A DNA stretch of 64,000 nt from Roseiflexus sp. (GCA_025062325.1 JANXAL010000025.1:1-64000), one strand, 5' to 3'. Shown: positions 27,901-37,342, counted from the first letter of the stretch. Translations and numbers: made by a program. The notes: a model not told the origin generated them from the sequence alone.

Positions 27901-28687
27901 TGCTTCGTTTCCAGAGCAGAATGCCGCCTCCTGCCAGCGCCACGATGACGACCGTGACCAGCAGAAGCGTCAGATCAGGAGCGCCGCCAGGCGTCGCCGG
28001 TTCAGCGACCGGCGTTGGTTGCGTCAGATTGACCGCACCTGGCGATGAAATCGCCGGTGGCGCAGTCGCTGGCTGCGGCGCCACTCCGGGAAGCGCGGCC
28101 ACTTCTGGCGTAACGAGAACTGTTGCCAGCGCCTGGGGTGTGGCTGGTCCAGAACCATTGTCAAGCGAGGACGGCGCTGCAATACCATTGCCAGGCTGTA
28201 GAGTCGGTACGGCCGCCAACGGTGCGCTTTCGCGCGCTTCTGCGGCGACTGTGGGCGCTTTAGTCGGCACAGCGGCGAGCATCGGTTCAGTCGCAGGAGC
28301 AGCAGTTGGCTGCACTGCTACAGATGGAGCACCAGCGCCCATTGAACCGAGCACATTGAGTGCGCCAATCGCGGCAACCAGCACTGCTGCAAACACGCCA
28401 GCCACCTGGAGCAACCTTCCCCATCCCAGGCGCGCGGCGGGCGGTCGCTGCACGGCAACCTTCGCTGGATCAAGCGTAAACGAGCGAGGCGGACGCAGCG
28501 GCTCAAGGTCGCGCAGCGCCTGCACCGTTGCGCGCAACTCCTCATACATCTGGCGCAACTCTGCCTCTTCGGCGAGCCGCCGCTCAATGGTGCGCCGCTC
28601 ATCAGCGCTCACCTGCCCGTCAATATAGGCGGAGAGCAGTTCCAGGTCGTGTTCGTTCAACTGTGGCTGCGCAGTCATAGCATCCAT
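27893..28687 (-). CDS. Anti-sigma factor, membrane anchored
   Basis: About 264 aa; the start could be ATG 28687 or 28678, or TTG 28708. The N-terminal 90 residues form a cytosolic anti-sigma-like domain (DLELLSAYIDGQVSADERRTIERRLAEE pattern), but the His-x3-Cys-x2-Cys zinc motif is absent. A membrane helix follows (LLQVAGVFAAVLVAAIGALN), then a long Ala/Pro/Thr-rich extracytoplasmic stretch and a second C-terminal helix (LLLVTVVIVALAGGGILLWKR). It lies directly after the sigma factor gene, so it most likely sequesters that sigma factor. Confidence 0.85.
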   Translation of the reverse strand: MDAMTAQPQLNEHDLELLSAYIDGQVSADERRTIERRLAEEAELRQMYEELRATVQALRDLEPLRPPRSFTLDPAKVAVQRPPAARLGWGRLLQVAGVFAAVLVAAIGALNVLGSMGAGAPSVAVQPTAAPATEPMLAAVPTKAPTVAAEARESAPLAAVPTLQPGNGIAAPSSLDNGSGPATPQALATVLVTPEVAALPGVAPQPATAPPAISSPGAVNLTQPTPVAEPATPGGAPDLTLLLVTVVIVALAGGGILLWKRSRG

Positions 28688-28711
28688 TCGTTGGCGCGGA
28701 CGGGTCAATCT

Positions 28712-29335
28712 TTACATTCTTGCCGCGCCGTCTGCTTCCTCATTATGACGGAACCGCAAGGGCAGAAGTTCCTCTTGGCGGAGCAGGTCGCGCAGGCGGG
28801 CGCGCCCCCGGCTCAAGCGCGACTTGATCGTCCCCAGGTTGGCGCCGGTCACCTCGGCGATTTCCTCATAGGTCAATCCTTGAAGGTCGCACAACACGAC
28901 GACCAGGCGTTGATCAAGCGGCAGTTGCGCCAGCCCCGCCTCGATGGCGCGCGCCAGTTCGCGGCGCAGTGCAAACTCGTCCGGCGACTCTGACGTATCG
29001 ACGATCTGGAGGGAGGACGATTCTTCGGCAGCGGTCTCATCAGGTGCATTGAGCGAGACGACTGGACGACGCTGGCGTGCACGCAGCGCATCGTAACAGA
29101 CGTTGGTGGCGATTCGCAGCAACCACGAGCGGAATGACCCGCCGCGAAACGCATGCAGGTGACGGTACGCCGACAGAAATGCGTCCTGCGCGGCGTCCGC
29201 TGCGCTGTCGGCGTCGCCGAGCAGACGATAGCACAGGTTGTAGACGCGCCCCTCGTACAGCCGGACCAGCGCGTTGAAACTCTCGACATCGCCACGCTGC
29301 GCTGCCGCGACCAGGCGCAACTCTTCATTTGCCAC
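28712..29335 (-). CDS. ECF-family RNA polymerase sigma factor
   Basis: 207 aa. Region 2 is FNALVRLYEGRVYNLCYRLL followed by DAAQDAFLSAYRHLHAF and the -10 recognition helix RSWLLRIATNVCYD. Region 4 is LPLDQRLVVVLCDLQGLTY followed by EEIAEVTGANLGTIKSRLSR. Typical group-IV factor without region 3. Partner anti-sigma gene follows on the same strand. A TATAAT-like box in the upstream spacer (minus strand, about 29370) could be part of its promoter. Confidence 0.95.
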   Translation of the reverse strand: MANEELRLVAAAQRGDVESFNALVRLYEGRVYNLCYRLLGDADSAADAAQDAFLSAYRHLHAFRGGSFRSWLLRIATNVCYDALRARQRRPVVSLNAPDETAAEESSSLQIVDTSESPDEFALRRELARAIEAGLAQLPLDQRLVVVLCDLQGLTYEEIAEVTGANLGTIKSRLSRGRARLRDLLRQEELLPLRFRHNEEADGAARM

Positions 29336-29869
29336 CGTTTTGCTCCCGCTATCGATAAATCGGGCGAGAGTATTATACTCGTTGTTCTCTCTTCAGCGTG
29401 TACCGCGTGATGTTCTCTAAGACTCTTGAGGCTGAGTGCGCTGATAAAATCACTCCTGCAATCATCGGCGCACCCGCAAAAAGCGGGAGAGCATACGCCT
29501 GCCAGCGAAAAGAAAGAATGTCGCTGCGCGGTCATACGACGTGCTGCCAAACATAATCAATCACTGTCGGACTGCCGATGTCCAGGTTCGGCGCTAACTC
29601 CTGGTCTGAACCGGCAAAAGGTGACATTTACGCACGTATAGCAAGCTCAAATGCGCCATACCTTTTGAGGCATTTGAAGATGACGCTTGCCAACCCAAAG
29701 CGCTTGCGGTACAGTTTCGACGTAACGGATGGCTGCCACAACGTGTTTCGCAAGAGGCGAGCACAAAAACGTCGAGACATGCAGTCTCGCAAGCCTACCC
29801 CTTTGCGTCTCAGCGTGTTTGCGTCAGTCCGCCTAGAAATATGTGGTTATTTCCGATACGTGCAATCAC
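29336..29869. other. Spacer between divergent sigma-factor and ligase genes
   Basis: About 530 nt without a convincing gene. Contains a short phrase (CCTTTGCGTCTCAGCGTGTTTGCG) similar to text at 59.8 and 62.9 kb, likely a dispersed repeat remnant. No terminator or clear promoter for the rightward gene was recognised. Confidence 0.4.
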
Positions 29870-31327
29870 ATGACTCCGTTCCCCCACTCCACTCGTGATG
29901 CCCTTGCAATGACGCTAAGCCGCCATCCGCTGGCGGCGGCGCTGGCTGCCACGCTGCTCGGTCTTGCCGGCGGCGCTACGGTAGCCTTCGGTCCGGTCTG
30001 GCTTGGTTTTGTGGCGCTAGCAGCGCTGATCGGAGTCTATGCGCTGCTGCTCGATACCCGCGTCGGGCTTGCGGCGGTCATCGGCATCGCCACAATCCTG
30101 CCGTTCGCCACGCTTCCGTTCCGCGCCGTGGTGACCCCGACGCTGCTGACGCTAGCGCTGGCAGCGCTGATGGGGGTCTGGTTACTGCGGTTGCTGGTGC
30201 GCGGCGATGAGCGCCTGATCATCACTCCCATCGGCATGGCGCTCATCGGCTTCCTGGGGATCACGCTGTTCGCCTTTTTGCTCGGCTCCAATGCTAGCCC
30301 TGAACCCTCGCTGCTCCATAACTATGTCAAATTTGTCATGGCGACGCTCTTCTTCTTCAGCGTTGTCAATTGCGTGCGCGACCGCGAGACGGTGCGCTGG
30401 GTCATCCGCTTTTTGATCATCGGCGCTGCGCTGTCAGCCCTGATCGCCCTAGTGCTGTATGTCATTCCTGACCAACTGGCGCTTCAGATTCTGGTATCGT
30501 TCGGGCGCATCGGTTACCCGACCGAGGGGCGAGTGCTGCGGTACGTCGAGGATGACCCCAACGGATTAATGCGTGCGATCGGTCTGTCAGTCGATCCGAA
30601 TAGCTTTGGCGGGATGCTGGCATTGACTGGGGCGCTGGCAGCGACTCAGGCGGTGAGCGAACGTCCGGCGCTTCCGCGACGGTTGCTGCTGATCGCCACC
30701 GGCGCGATCCTGGTGGCGCTGTTCCTGACCTACTCGCGCGCAGCGCTCGGCGGCATGATTGTCGCTGCGATGTACGTGGCGACGCTGCGCTACCGGCGGC
30801 TCTGGTGGGTCATCCTGGCGACCGGGGCGCTGGCTGCTGCGCTCTTCATCGGGCTGGGGATCGGCGAACGTTTCGTTGAGCGGTTGGTCGAAGGGGTGCA
30901 ATTCCGCGACCGGGCGAACCAGATGCGTCTGGCGGAGTATCAGAACGCGATTGCGATCATCCGGGCGTACCCCGTGTTCGGCATTGGCTTCGGTCAGGCG
31001 CCAGAGATCGACCTGGTTGCGGGGGTGTCGAGCATTTACCTGGCGATTGCGCAACGCACCGGTCTGGTTGGTCTGGCGACGTTCCTGGGCATCATGGTCT
31101 GGTTTTTCGTGCGAAGCTGGCGTGCGCTGCGCGCTGCCATCCGCTCCGGCGACGATGAACGCGCAGCATGGCTGGTGGCGCTCCAGGCGGCGCTGGCAGC
31201 GGCGCTCTCGGTGGGGTTGCTCGACCACTATTTTTTCAACATTGAGTTCAGCCACATGAGCGCGCTGCTGTGGGGCACGATCGGGCTGGCAGTGGCGATT
31301 GAAGGGCTGGAAGAGCAGGAGGGGTGA
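29870..31327 (+). CDS. O-antigen ligase/polymerase-like membrane protein
   Basis: About 485 aa with ten to twelve membrane helices and one larger loop, as in the Wzy/WaaL (O-antigen ligase) family. The family segment appears in GILVALFLTYSRAALGGM-like sequence and FGIGFGQAPEIDLVAGVSSIYL (the H/x-NxxL-type loop before the late helices is poorly conserved). Start uncertain (GTG 29843, ATG 29870 or 29909). It probably joins or polymerises surface polysaccharide; no other polysaccharide genes are adjacent. Confidence 0.8.
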   Translation: MTPFPHSTRDALAMTLSRHPLAAALAATLLGLAGGATVAFGPVWLGFVALAALIGVYALLLDTRVGLAAVIGIATILPFATLPFRAVVTPTLLTLALAALMGVWLLRLLVRGDERLIITPIGMALIGFLGITLFAFLLGSNASPEPSLLHNYVKFVMATLFFFSVVNCVRDRETVRWVIRFLIIGAALSALIALVLYVIPDQLALQILVSFGRIGYPTEGRVLRYVEDDPNGLMRAIGLSVDPNSFGGMLALTGALAATQAVSERPALPRRLLLIATGAILVALFLTYSRAALGGMIVAAMYVATLRYRRLWWVILATGALAAALFIGLGIGERFVERLVEGVQFRDRANQMRLAEYQNAIAIIRAYPVFGIGFGQAPEIDLVAGVSSIYLAIAQRTGLVGLATFLGIMVWFFVRSWRALRAAIRSGDDERAAWLVALQAALAAALSVGLLDHYFFNIEFSHMSALLWGTIGLAVAIEGLEEQEG

Positions 31328-31438
31328 AGGTGGGAAAGTTGAAGGTGGGAAGGTTGCGGGTAAGGTAGCGTGTGAACACTCCTCTCTTCAGGTATCATTT
31401 GTGAACCGCAATCGCTGGATGGGGCCAGTCCTGTCTGT

Positions 31439-31901
31439 CTCACAGGTGTAGAGTTTTAGGGGGCAACGGATGTTTGCCGCGTCCTGACGCCCTCTTTCCT
31501 ATCATCCCTCATGCCCCCTTTTCCCACAAGGGGAGAAGGGGGAGGTTGCGCGTCCTGACGCCCTTTTCCCCTCATCCCCCATGCCCCGTTCTCCCGCCCC
31601 TTTCAGGTGTCGATTTTTCTAGTAAACCCTCGTGTTGAGTCGCCTGTTTTTGGGCATCAGAATGCCTCAACTCCCCCTCTCCGGCAACGCTGGAGAGGAG
31701 ACAGGGGGGTGAGGAAGAAAAAGGCTTTGAGACGCGGAAAACGTCCCTCGTCTCTAAAAACTCTACACTTGAGAGTTCTCCCACCCCTCCTGCGCTCCCC
31801 GCACGCGGGGGGTTGAGGGAAGAAGAGGGGGTTGGGGCGTCCTGTTGCTTGAAACGGGCGATGCCACATAAGAGCTTGCTAAGAAAATCTGCGCTTGTGA
31901 G
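31439..31901. repeat. MITE-like element (copy B, outer) interrupted by a second copy
   Basis: Outer ends are CTCACAGGTGTAGAGTTTTA and (inverted) CTCACAAGCGCAGATTTTCT, the same terminal repeat as copy A. The right 70 nt (AACGGGCGATGCCACATAAG, then GCTTGCTAAGAAAATC) align with the right part of copy A. The element is interrupted at 31601-31775 by an inner element. No coding capacity. Confidence 0.8.
31601..31775. repeat. Inner MITE-like element nested in copy B
   Basis: 175 bp with imperfect terminal inverted repeats (TTTCAGGTGTCGATTTTTCT and inverted CTCTCAAGTGTAGAGTTTTT). It is flanked by TTCTCCCGCCCC (31589-31600) and TTCTCCCACCCC (31776-31787), a possible 12-bp target duplication. Its inverted sequence matches the element at 54.4 kb over most of its length. 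Confidence 0.75.
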
Positions 31902-32229
31902 GACACTAACCCCCCTTGAGTGCAGGCTCGATTGTCCGAATTTTGGTTGATCTTTCTACGAGAGGCTGTCGATTCCAGGCTGGCGGGTGTAGTGAGTCTG
32001 GGATTGCCGCTTTGACGTTTGTTCTGTACCGGCGCGAGCGCATTTCTACCGGTCACAGCTTCTTTCGCTGTCGGATCCAAGCATGAACGGCCCGGCGGCA
32101 GCCCGCGATGCCGCCCGATAGTGATGGGGATCCTCTTCCCAATAAACCAAAAAGTTCCCGTTCTCTTTCTCCTCTAAAGGCGTGCTCATATAAGGAAATA
32201 TTAAGGCGACATTTGCTTCAGGTAATAGA
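31902..32229. other. Spacer at the left edge of the Dpd-like island
   Basis: About 330 nt before the HTH gene. A short leftward open frame (start 32189, about 47 codons) has protein-like composition but no ribosome-binding site, and I do not call it. The last about 90 nt (32140-32230) are A/T-rich and are the likely promoter region for the island. Confidence 0.4.
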
Positions 32230-32241
32230 GTGGTTACGACA

Positions 32242-32550
32242 ATGATGTACAGTTGGCTACAACAGTACAACGTGCATCAAGGCGTGAAACACCCTCGTTT
32301 TCGTCTGAACCCCGCATTCCCGGATCTGATCGCTCGCGCCGGTTTATCACAGCGTGCATTTGCGCAGCGTGCGGGTGTCAGTCTTTCGACCATCGCAGGA
32401 CTGATCCATCCCAGGCCGCATCTTGGGCGTCGGGGGAGCATGCAACGGCGCACTGCGTGGTTGCTTGCCAGGGCATATGCTGAAGTAACAGGCATCGGCA
32501 TTGATGATGCGTTCCGGTTACTGATTTGTGAGCAAGTGGACAAGGAATGA
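32242..32550 (+). CDS. Small helix-turn-helix (XRE-like) protein
   Basis: About 102 aa. A Cro/XRE-type HTH is visible: FPDLIARAGLSQRAFAQRAG followed by VSLSTIAGLIHPRP, with Gln/Arg at the recognition-helix positions usual for the family. The start could be GTG 32230 or ATG 32242/32245. It lies 86 nt before the helicase gene on the same strand and is the likely transcriptional controller of the island (inference from position). Confidence 0.75.
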   Translation: MMYSWLQQYNVHQGVKHPRFRLNPAFPDLIARAGLSQRAFAQRAGVSLSTIAGLIHPRPHLGRRGSMQRRTAWLLARAYAEVTGIGIDDAFRLLICEQVDKE

Positions 32551-32636
32551 GCTCTCACCTTCGCTGAGATTATCGCAGGCTTTTATGCGCGAGATCGTTG
32601 CAGCTGCGCGTGTACTCTCAATAAGGAAGACCTGCA

Positions 32637-35012
32637 ATGTATACGACAACCTCCCCATCCTTTATCAGCATTGACGCATTTATGAGTATAGTTGCGCAAC
32701 AGCTTGGCAAAACGCTGAACCTCGAGCAACAACGGGCTGTTGAAGCAGACAGCGACGAGTCGCTCTTCCTGGTTGCGGGACCGGGAAGCGGCAAGACGAC
32801 GGTGCTCACATTGCGCGTTCTGAAGTTGATCTTTGTTGACGGCATCGAACCGGACGCCATTCTGGCGACCACCTTCACGCGCCGCGCAGCCGCCGAGCTG
32901 CGGTCGCGCATTCTGGGATGGGGCGACCAGATTCGCCATGGGCTGCTCACAAACGCTTCCCCGGCACAACGTGCATGGTTGCGGAAACTGGATCTCAATC
33001 AGACCCTGACCGGCACGCTCGATAGCCTGGCTGAACAGGTGCTGCGCGACTTCCGCGGCGCGGGCATGCAGCCGCCGGTGGTGCTCGATGAGTTCATTGC
33101 ACGCGCGCTCATGTTTCGCGAGGGGGTCCTCGGCACGGGAGCATATGGTAATCAGGCGCTGAAGGATTATCTTGCACGCCTGTGTCGTGATAGATATATG
33201 TCTGTCCAGTCCATGGGAGCAATTGTCAGCGAAATCAGGCAGCGCATCATCCACGACCGCGTGGACCGGGCGCAGTTTCGCGCCAGTCAACCGCCCCAGG
33301 TCGATAATCTGTTTCAGATCATCGACGCCTATGAGCAGAAACTGCGCGAAAAACTGGCGCTGGACTTCGCTATGCTCGAACAGCAGTTTCTGGAACGGTT
33401 GCAGTCCGGCGCCCTGAGTCGCTTTACCGAACGGTTGTGCGCCGTGCTGGTTGATGAATATCAGGATACCAATCTGCTGCAGGAGTCAATCTACTTCGAG
33501 ATGGCAAAAGCCGTCCGGCAGCGCAACGGCGGAATCACAGCGGTCGGCGACGATGATCAGTCGCTCTACCGCTTCCGCGGCGCAACCGTGGACCTGTTTA
33601 AGGATTTTGTTCCACGATTGAGAAGCGCGACCGGGATTGCAGCAACAACGATCTATTTGAACTCGAATTACCGTTCAACAGCGAACATCATTGACTACGC
33701 AGAGAAGTATCTTCGCCACGATCCGCCGTATAGCGGGGCGCGCGTCGCCGGGAAACCGCCGCTCCGGGTTGGACGGACGGGCGGGATCAATGTTCCCATC
33801 CTGGCAATGTTTCGGCCCGACCTGCCGATCCTCGCACGCGATCTCGCCGCCTTTATTGCCGATGTCGCCAGGGAGGGGCGCGTGATCGTCACTCCGACAG
33901 GGCAGAGATTGACTATTCGCGTCGATCCCTCTGCTGGCTCTGTCGGAGACATCGCGCTACTCTGCAGCTCACCCCGCGAGTACAGTTCGAGCGGCAGAGC
34001 GCGTTTACCGCTGCTCATCCGCCAGGAGCTGGAGCAGACGCATCGCATCCCGGTCTTCAATCCGCGCGGCCAGGAGTTCAGTGAAATTGAGTGCGTGCAG
34101 CAACTGTGCGGTCTGATGCTGGAGTGTATCGACCCTGGCGGGGCGCTGCAGCAGAACCTGGTTCCCAGGCGCATTCCAGACGACATCAGCGACAAAATGA
34201 ATGCCTGGCGAGCCGTAGCGCGCACCTTCATCGCCAGCAATCCGCCGGGACCAGGAACGGTTCGCGCCGGTCGCTCCCACTCACTGGGAGACTTCGTAAG
34301 CGCCTGGCAGCGCCGCAGTCCACAGGAGAGGAGCAGAACCTGGCCCGAAGAGGTCCCGCTCATTGACCTGCTGTACAAACTTCTGACCTGGATTCCGAAA
34401 ATGCAGGAGGACCCTGAAGGTCTGGTCTATCTTGAAGCCATTACCCGGACGATCACGCAGTCAGCCTATTTCAGCCCGTTCGATGCCGCCATTCGGCGCG
34501 ATCCGCCCTTTGCGCAGCGCTCGGTAGAGGCAGCGATCCGCGACATCTTTGCGCCGCTGGCTGCGGGTGAGATTGATATCGATGAAGACTTGCTGGAAAC
34601 GATTCCGCGCGATCGCCTGAACATTCTTTCAATCCATCAGTCTAAAGGACTGGAGTTTCCTCTGGTGATCGTTGATGTCGGCAGCGATTTCAGAACAGAA
34701 CACTATACGCAGCGCTTCCGTCGCTTTCCTGACGCCCCAGGGCGCGCGCCTGCGCTGGAAGATGGATTACGCCCCTCTTCGCCTCTCGGCGCGCCTGCGC
34801 GTTCGGGATTGGATCGGGCGTTTGATGATCTGATCCGGCTCTACTTCGTCGCCTTCAGTCGCCCTCAAGATGTGCTGCTGCTCGTCGGTCTGGGCGATCC
34901 AAGACGCGGACCAAACCGAACGATTCCGAACATCGCACTTGGGTGGCGCCGACAGGATCCTTCACCCGGCGGCATGCGCTGGCCGTTGACTAGAGAGATC
35001 GTCTATCTGTAG
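32637..35012 (+). CDS. UvrD/Rep-family superfamily 1 helicase
   Basis: 791-aa DNA helicase; start behind AAGGAAGACCTGCA. All SF1A motifs are visible: Q-motif LNLEQQRAV (27-35), Walker A AGPGSGKTTVL (47-57), Ia ATTFTRRAAAELRSR, II VDEYQDTN (271-278), III AVGDDDQSLYRFRGA (301-315), IV NYRST, V SIHQSKGLEFPLVIVD and VI RLYFVAFSRPQDVLLL. There is no fused nuclease domain; the RecB-type nuclease gene comes 18 nt later, so the two probably form an AddAB-like helicase-nuclease. Part of the putative Dpd-like island. Confidence 0.95.
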   Translation: MYTTTSPSFISIDAFMSIVAQQLGKTLNLEQQRAVEADSDESLFLVAGPGSGKTTVLTLRVLKLIFVDGIEPDAILATTFTRRAAAELRSRILGWGDQIRHGLLTNASPAQRAWLRKLDLNQTLTGTLDSLAEQVLRDFRGAGMQPPVVLDEFIARALMFREGVLGTGAYGNQALKDYLARLCRDRYMSVQSMGAIVSEIRQRIIHDRVDRAQFRASQPPQVDNLFQIIDAYEQKLREKLALDFAMLEQQFLERLQSGALSRFTERLCAVLVDEYQDTNLLQESIYFEMAKAVRQRNGGITAVGDDDQSLYRFRGATVDLFKDFVPRLRSATGIAATTIYLNSNYRSTANIIDYAEKYLRHDPPYSGARVAGKPPLRVGRTGGINVPILAMFRPDLPILARDLAAFIADVAREGRVIVTPTGQRLTIRVDPSAGSVGDIALLCSSPREYSSSGRARLPLLIRQELEQTHRIPVFNPRGQEFSEIECVQQLCGLMLECIDPGGALQQNLVPRRIPDDISDKMNAWRAVARTFIASNPPGPGTVRAGRSHSLGDFVSAWQRRSPQERSRTWPEEVPLIDLLYKLLTWIPKMQEDPEGLVYLEAITRTITQSAYFSPFDAAIRRDPPFAQRSVEAAIRDIFAPLAAGEIDIDEDLLETIPRDRLNILSIHQSKGLEFPLVIVDVGSDFRTEHYTQRFRRFPDAPGRAPALEDGLRPSSPLGAPARSGLDRAFDDLIRLYFVAFSRPQDVLLLVGLGDPRRGPNRTIPNIALGWRRQDPSPGGMRWPLTREIVYL

Positions 35013-35030
35013 CGGAGTAAGGAGGTCACG

Positions 35031-36209
35031 ATGACCCTCTCAACGCGCCCCGAACCGTATATCATCCCCTCCTATAGCCTGGTCGGCGATCTACTCTCGT
35101 ACCTGAACTGCGGACGGCAGTACCGCTACCATCAGCGTGGGGCGCTGCCGCCTTCCAAACCGGTGCAACTCTGGTTCGGTCAGTTCATTCACGGGGTCAT
35201 GGAGGAAGCGTACCGGCGCTGGAATGAGCAGCGCACCACGCGGCTGAACGGCGGCAGCGCCGGACCGTTGCTCACGTTTCCCTGGGATGATGCAACGCTG
35301 GAAAGCCTGGAGCAAGAAATAATTGGCCGCCTGGCAGCTCAGGGTCTGGTCTACAGCAACAAGAGCATGCTTGAACTATCACGCAAACGTGCGCGTATCA
35401 TGATCAATGAAATCGGGCGCGATCTCTTTCCGCTGATTGATGCGGCTGAGGTGCGGTTGCAGGGGATCAGACCGATGCCGCAACTCAAAGGCGCGCCTGC
35501 GCGTTCAAACTATTACGAAGTCACCGGCGTGGTCGATGTGCTCTCAACGCTTCATCTGGCAAAGGCCGATCCGGGGAATCGCATCTTGCAGGCGTTGATG
35601 CGCAACCCAACAGTGCAGCAGACCCTTGCTCGTCATCAAGCGAACAACGGGAGCGAGTTCGAGATAATTCTCGATTACAAGGGCATGCGGCGGCCACCGC
35701 TGCCTGAAGATGCGCTCGGACGCTTCGAGTGGCAGATCCAGACCTACACCTGGCTCCGTGCGCAGCAGACGAATGCGCGTCCTGTCCTGGCAGGCGTCCT
35801 GATCTTTGTCAACGAACTCGAACCCAGTCGCACCGATATGGAAGCGCTCTATGACGAGGTATACGAACTGCCAGGCGGTCCTGTCACCGATGTTCCGCCT
35901 GCAGGCAAAGATGACATCGCATTGAGAAGGTGGCGAAAGAACAAGCAATCATTTCCGCAGCTCACCTTCGATTACCGCCTGCAACGCGCGTTGCATATCG
36001 TGCCAATTACAGACAGCACGATGCACGCCAGTTTGAGCAGGTTTGATGCCGTCGTGGCAGAGATCGAAGCCTCGGTGAACAAAGAAAAATTCGGGAAAGG
36101 CATTTCCGCCAGCTGGAAAGCGACGCCCAAACGGAACAATTGTACCGTGTGCGACTTCAGGCACTTCTGCGATAAATCCGACGTTCAGGGTCTACCTCTG
36201 GCGCCGTAG
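35031..36209 (+). CDS. RecB/Cas4/AddB-like PD-(D/E)XK nuclease with Fe-S cysteines
   Basis: 392 aa. Nuclease core: H54 in GQFIHGVMEEAYRRW, D169 in TGVVDVLS, the D215-Y-K217 catalytic pair in IILDYKG and the QxxxY motif (WQIQTYTW). Four cysteines are placed as in AddB and Cas4: C27 near the N-terminus and C371-x2-C374-x5-C380 at the C-terminus (CTVCDFRHFC), expected to hold a 4Fe-4S cluster that clamps the domain. Between helicase and unknown gene, same operon (gaps 18 and 12 nt). Confidence 0.93.
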   Translation: MTLSTRPEPYIIPSYSLVGDLLSYLNCGRQYRYHQRGALPPSKPVQLWFGQFIHGVMEEAYRRWNEQRTTRLNGGSAGPLLTFPWDDATLESLEQEIIGRLAAQGLVYSNKSMLELSRKRARIMINEIGRDLFPLIDAAEVRLQGIRPMPQLKGAPARSNYYEVTGVVDVLSTLHLAKADPGNRILQALMRNPTVQQTLARHQANNGSEFEIILDYKGMRRPPLPEDALGRFEWQIQTYTWLRAQQTNARPVLAGVLIFVNELEPSRTDMEALYDEVYELPGGPVTDVPPAGKDDIALRRWRKNKQSFPQLTFDYRLQRALHIVPITDSTMHASLSRFDAVVAEIEASVNKEKFGKGISASWKATPKRNNCTVCDFRHFCDKSDVQGLPLAP

Positions 36210-36221
36210 GGTGATGCGCAT

Positions 36222-37334
36222 ATGCCTGTGCTTCGACAGCGCAAAGATGGCGATTTCTACGTCCGTGCGTGGGTGCCGGGCACATCGTCGGTTGCTACCT
36301 GGCAATTGACACGGCGCGGACTGGAGATATTGCGACAGCGCAGGTACTCTGCGGATGGAGATAAATTTGCGCGAGATCTGCTGCAGCAACTCATCAGCCA
36401 GAGACACGCCTTCACGCATGGCTCTGGTCTGACGCCAGCACTGGTTCAACCAGAGGCGTTCATCACGCGCGACACGGCGGCATCGAACCGGCAGTTGCAC
36501 ACCTCCATGCTGGTGTTCAACCGGCACGAGACCGGCTGGCGGCTGGCTCTTCGTATTGACGAAATTCCCCGCCGATGGTGCGATACGGTCGACAATCTGG
36601 TTGCTGCTCTTTCAGGCTGGTGCATTGTGGTGGACGGCGCGCACTCCATCCCGGCGATGCGCCTCTACCCCGGACGGGGCGGCGCAATCGTGGATGTGCC
36701 GCCGAAAACCGGCTTCTACACGCTCACCCCGCAGGGCGACTGGCCCAAACAGTGGGATGTGCGCCATTGGCTGGTTGGCACGACTGGTCTGGCGCCTGTT
36801 ACCGTGTTCGATGCGGATACCGGTGAGCGACGGCAACCCCGTGAGCCTCTGGCGCCTGGCGAGCGCTACATCCTGGTGGTTGAAAGCGATCGCCTGGCGC
36901 CGCCGCCGGATGACCTTCAACCGGTTGACCTGGGGATTGTTGATCGATGGCGTGCGTGGGATATTCAGGTTCCTGAAACACCTTCCAGTCGCATCGAACG
37001 CTGGTGCGAGCACGCCGGGTTGCGACTGGCTAAGCGACGCTTCCGGCTGACGCTGGTCACGCCGCCCTATGCCTGCACAGACGATGGGCGTCCGATAGTG
37101 ATCCGCGACGAAGAGATTATCTGCGCGCTCACGCCAATTGGAGAACCTTCTCCGACAGAACCGACGTTCTACGTTCTGCACTGCGCTGTCGCCATCGGCG
37201 TCTACCCCGCACTGCTGAACGCGGCGCCGCCGGCATTCAGTCATCCGCTGCAAAAGCGCGGCGTTCTTTTGAGAGATTATATTGTCACACGTGACTTGCC
37301 GCTGGCGTATGCGAAAGTATCAGCCTCTCTCTGA
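36222..37334 (+). CDS. Unknown protein of the Dpd-like island (370 aa)
   Basis: I do not recognise a family. Soluble, no membrane segment or signal peptide. The N-terminal 70 residues are basic and helical (RRGLEILRQRRYSADGDKFA). The middle looks beta-rich with repeated Gly/Pro turns (DGAHSIPAMRLYPGRGGAIV, then PGERYILVVESD), and two Trp-rich spots (RWCDTV and DRWRAWDIQVP). It lies 12 nt after the nuclease gene and 8 nt before the next gene, so it is very likely a component of the same system. It could be the recognition or scaffold subunit; this is a guess from position. Confidence 0.8.
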   Translation: MPVLRQRKDGDFYVRAWVPGTSSVATWQLTRRGLEILRQRRYSADGDKFARDLLQQLISQRHAFTHGSGLTPALVQPEAFITRDTAASNRQLHTSMLVFNRHETGWRLALRIDEIPRRWCDTVDNLVAALSGWCIVVDGAHSIPAMRLYPGRGGAIVDVPPKTGFYTLTPQGDWPKQWDVRHWLVGTTGLAPVTVFDADTGERRQPREPLAPGERYILVVESDRLAPPPDDLQPVDLGIVDRWRAWDIQVPETPSSRIERWCEHAGLRLAKRRFRLTLVTPPYACTDDGRPIVIRDEEIICALTPIGEPSPTEPTFYVLHCAVAIGVYPALLNAAPPAFSHPLQKRGVLLRDYIVTRDLPLAYAKVSASL

Positions 37335-37342
37335 GAGTCTGA

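Noticed and set aside
29578-29898. Rightward open frame before the ligase gene
   Set aside because: Crosses the ligase start, basic low-information sequence, no family or ribosome-binding site.
32046-32270. Leftward short open frame with start at 32189
   Set aside because: Composition is protein-like (acidic, WEEDPHHY) but there is no ribosome-binding site and it overlaps the probable island promoter; not enough to call.
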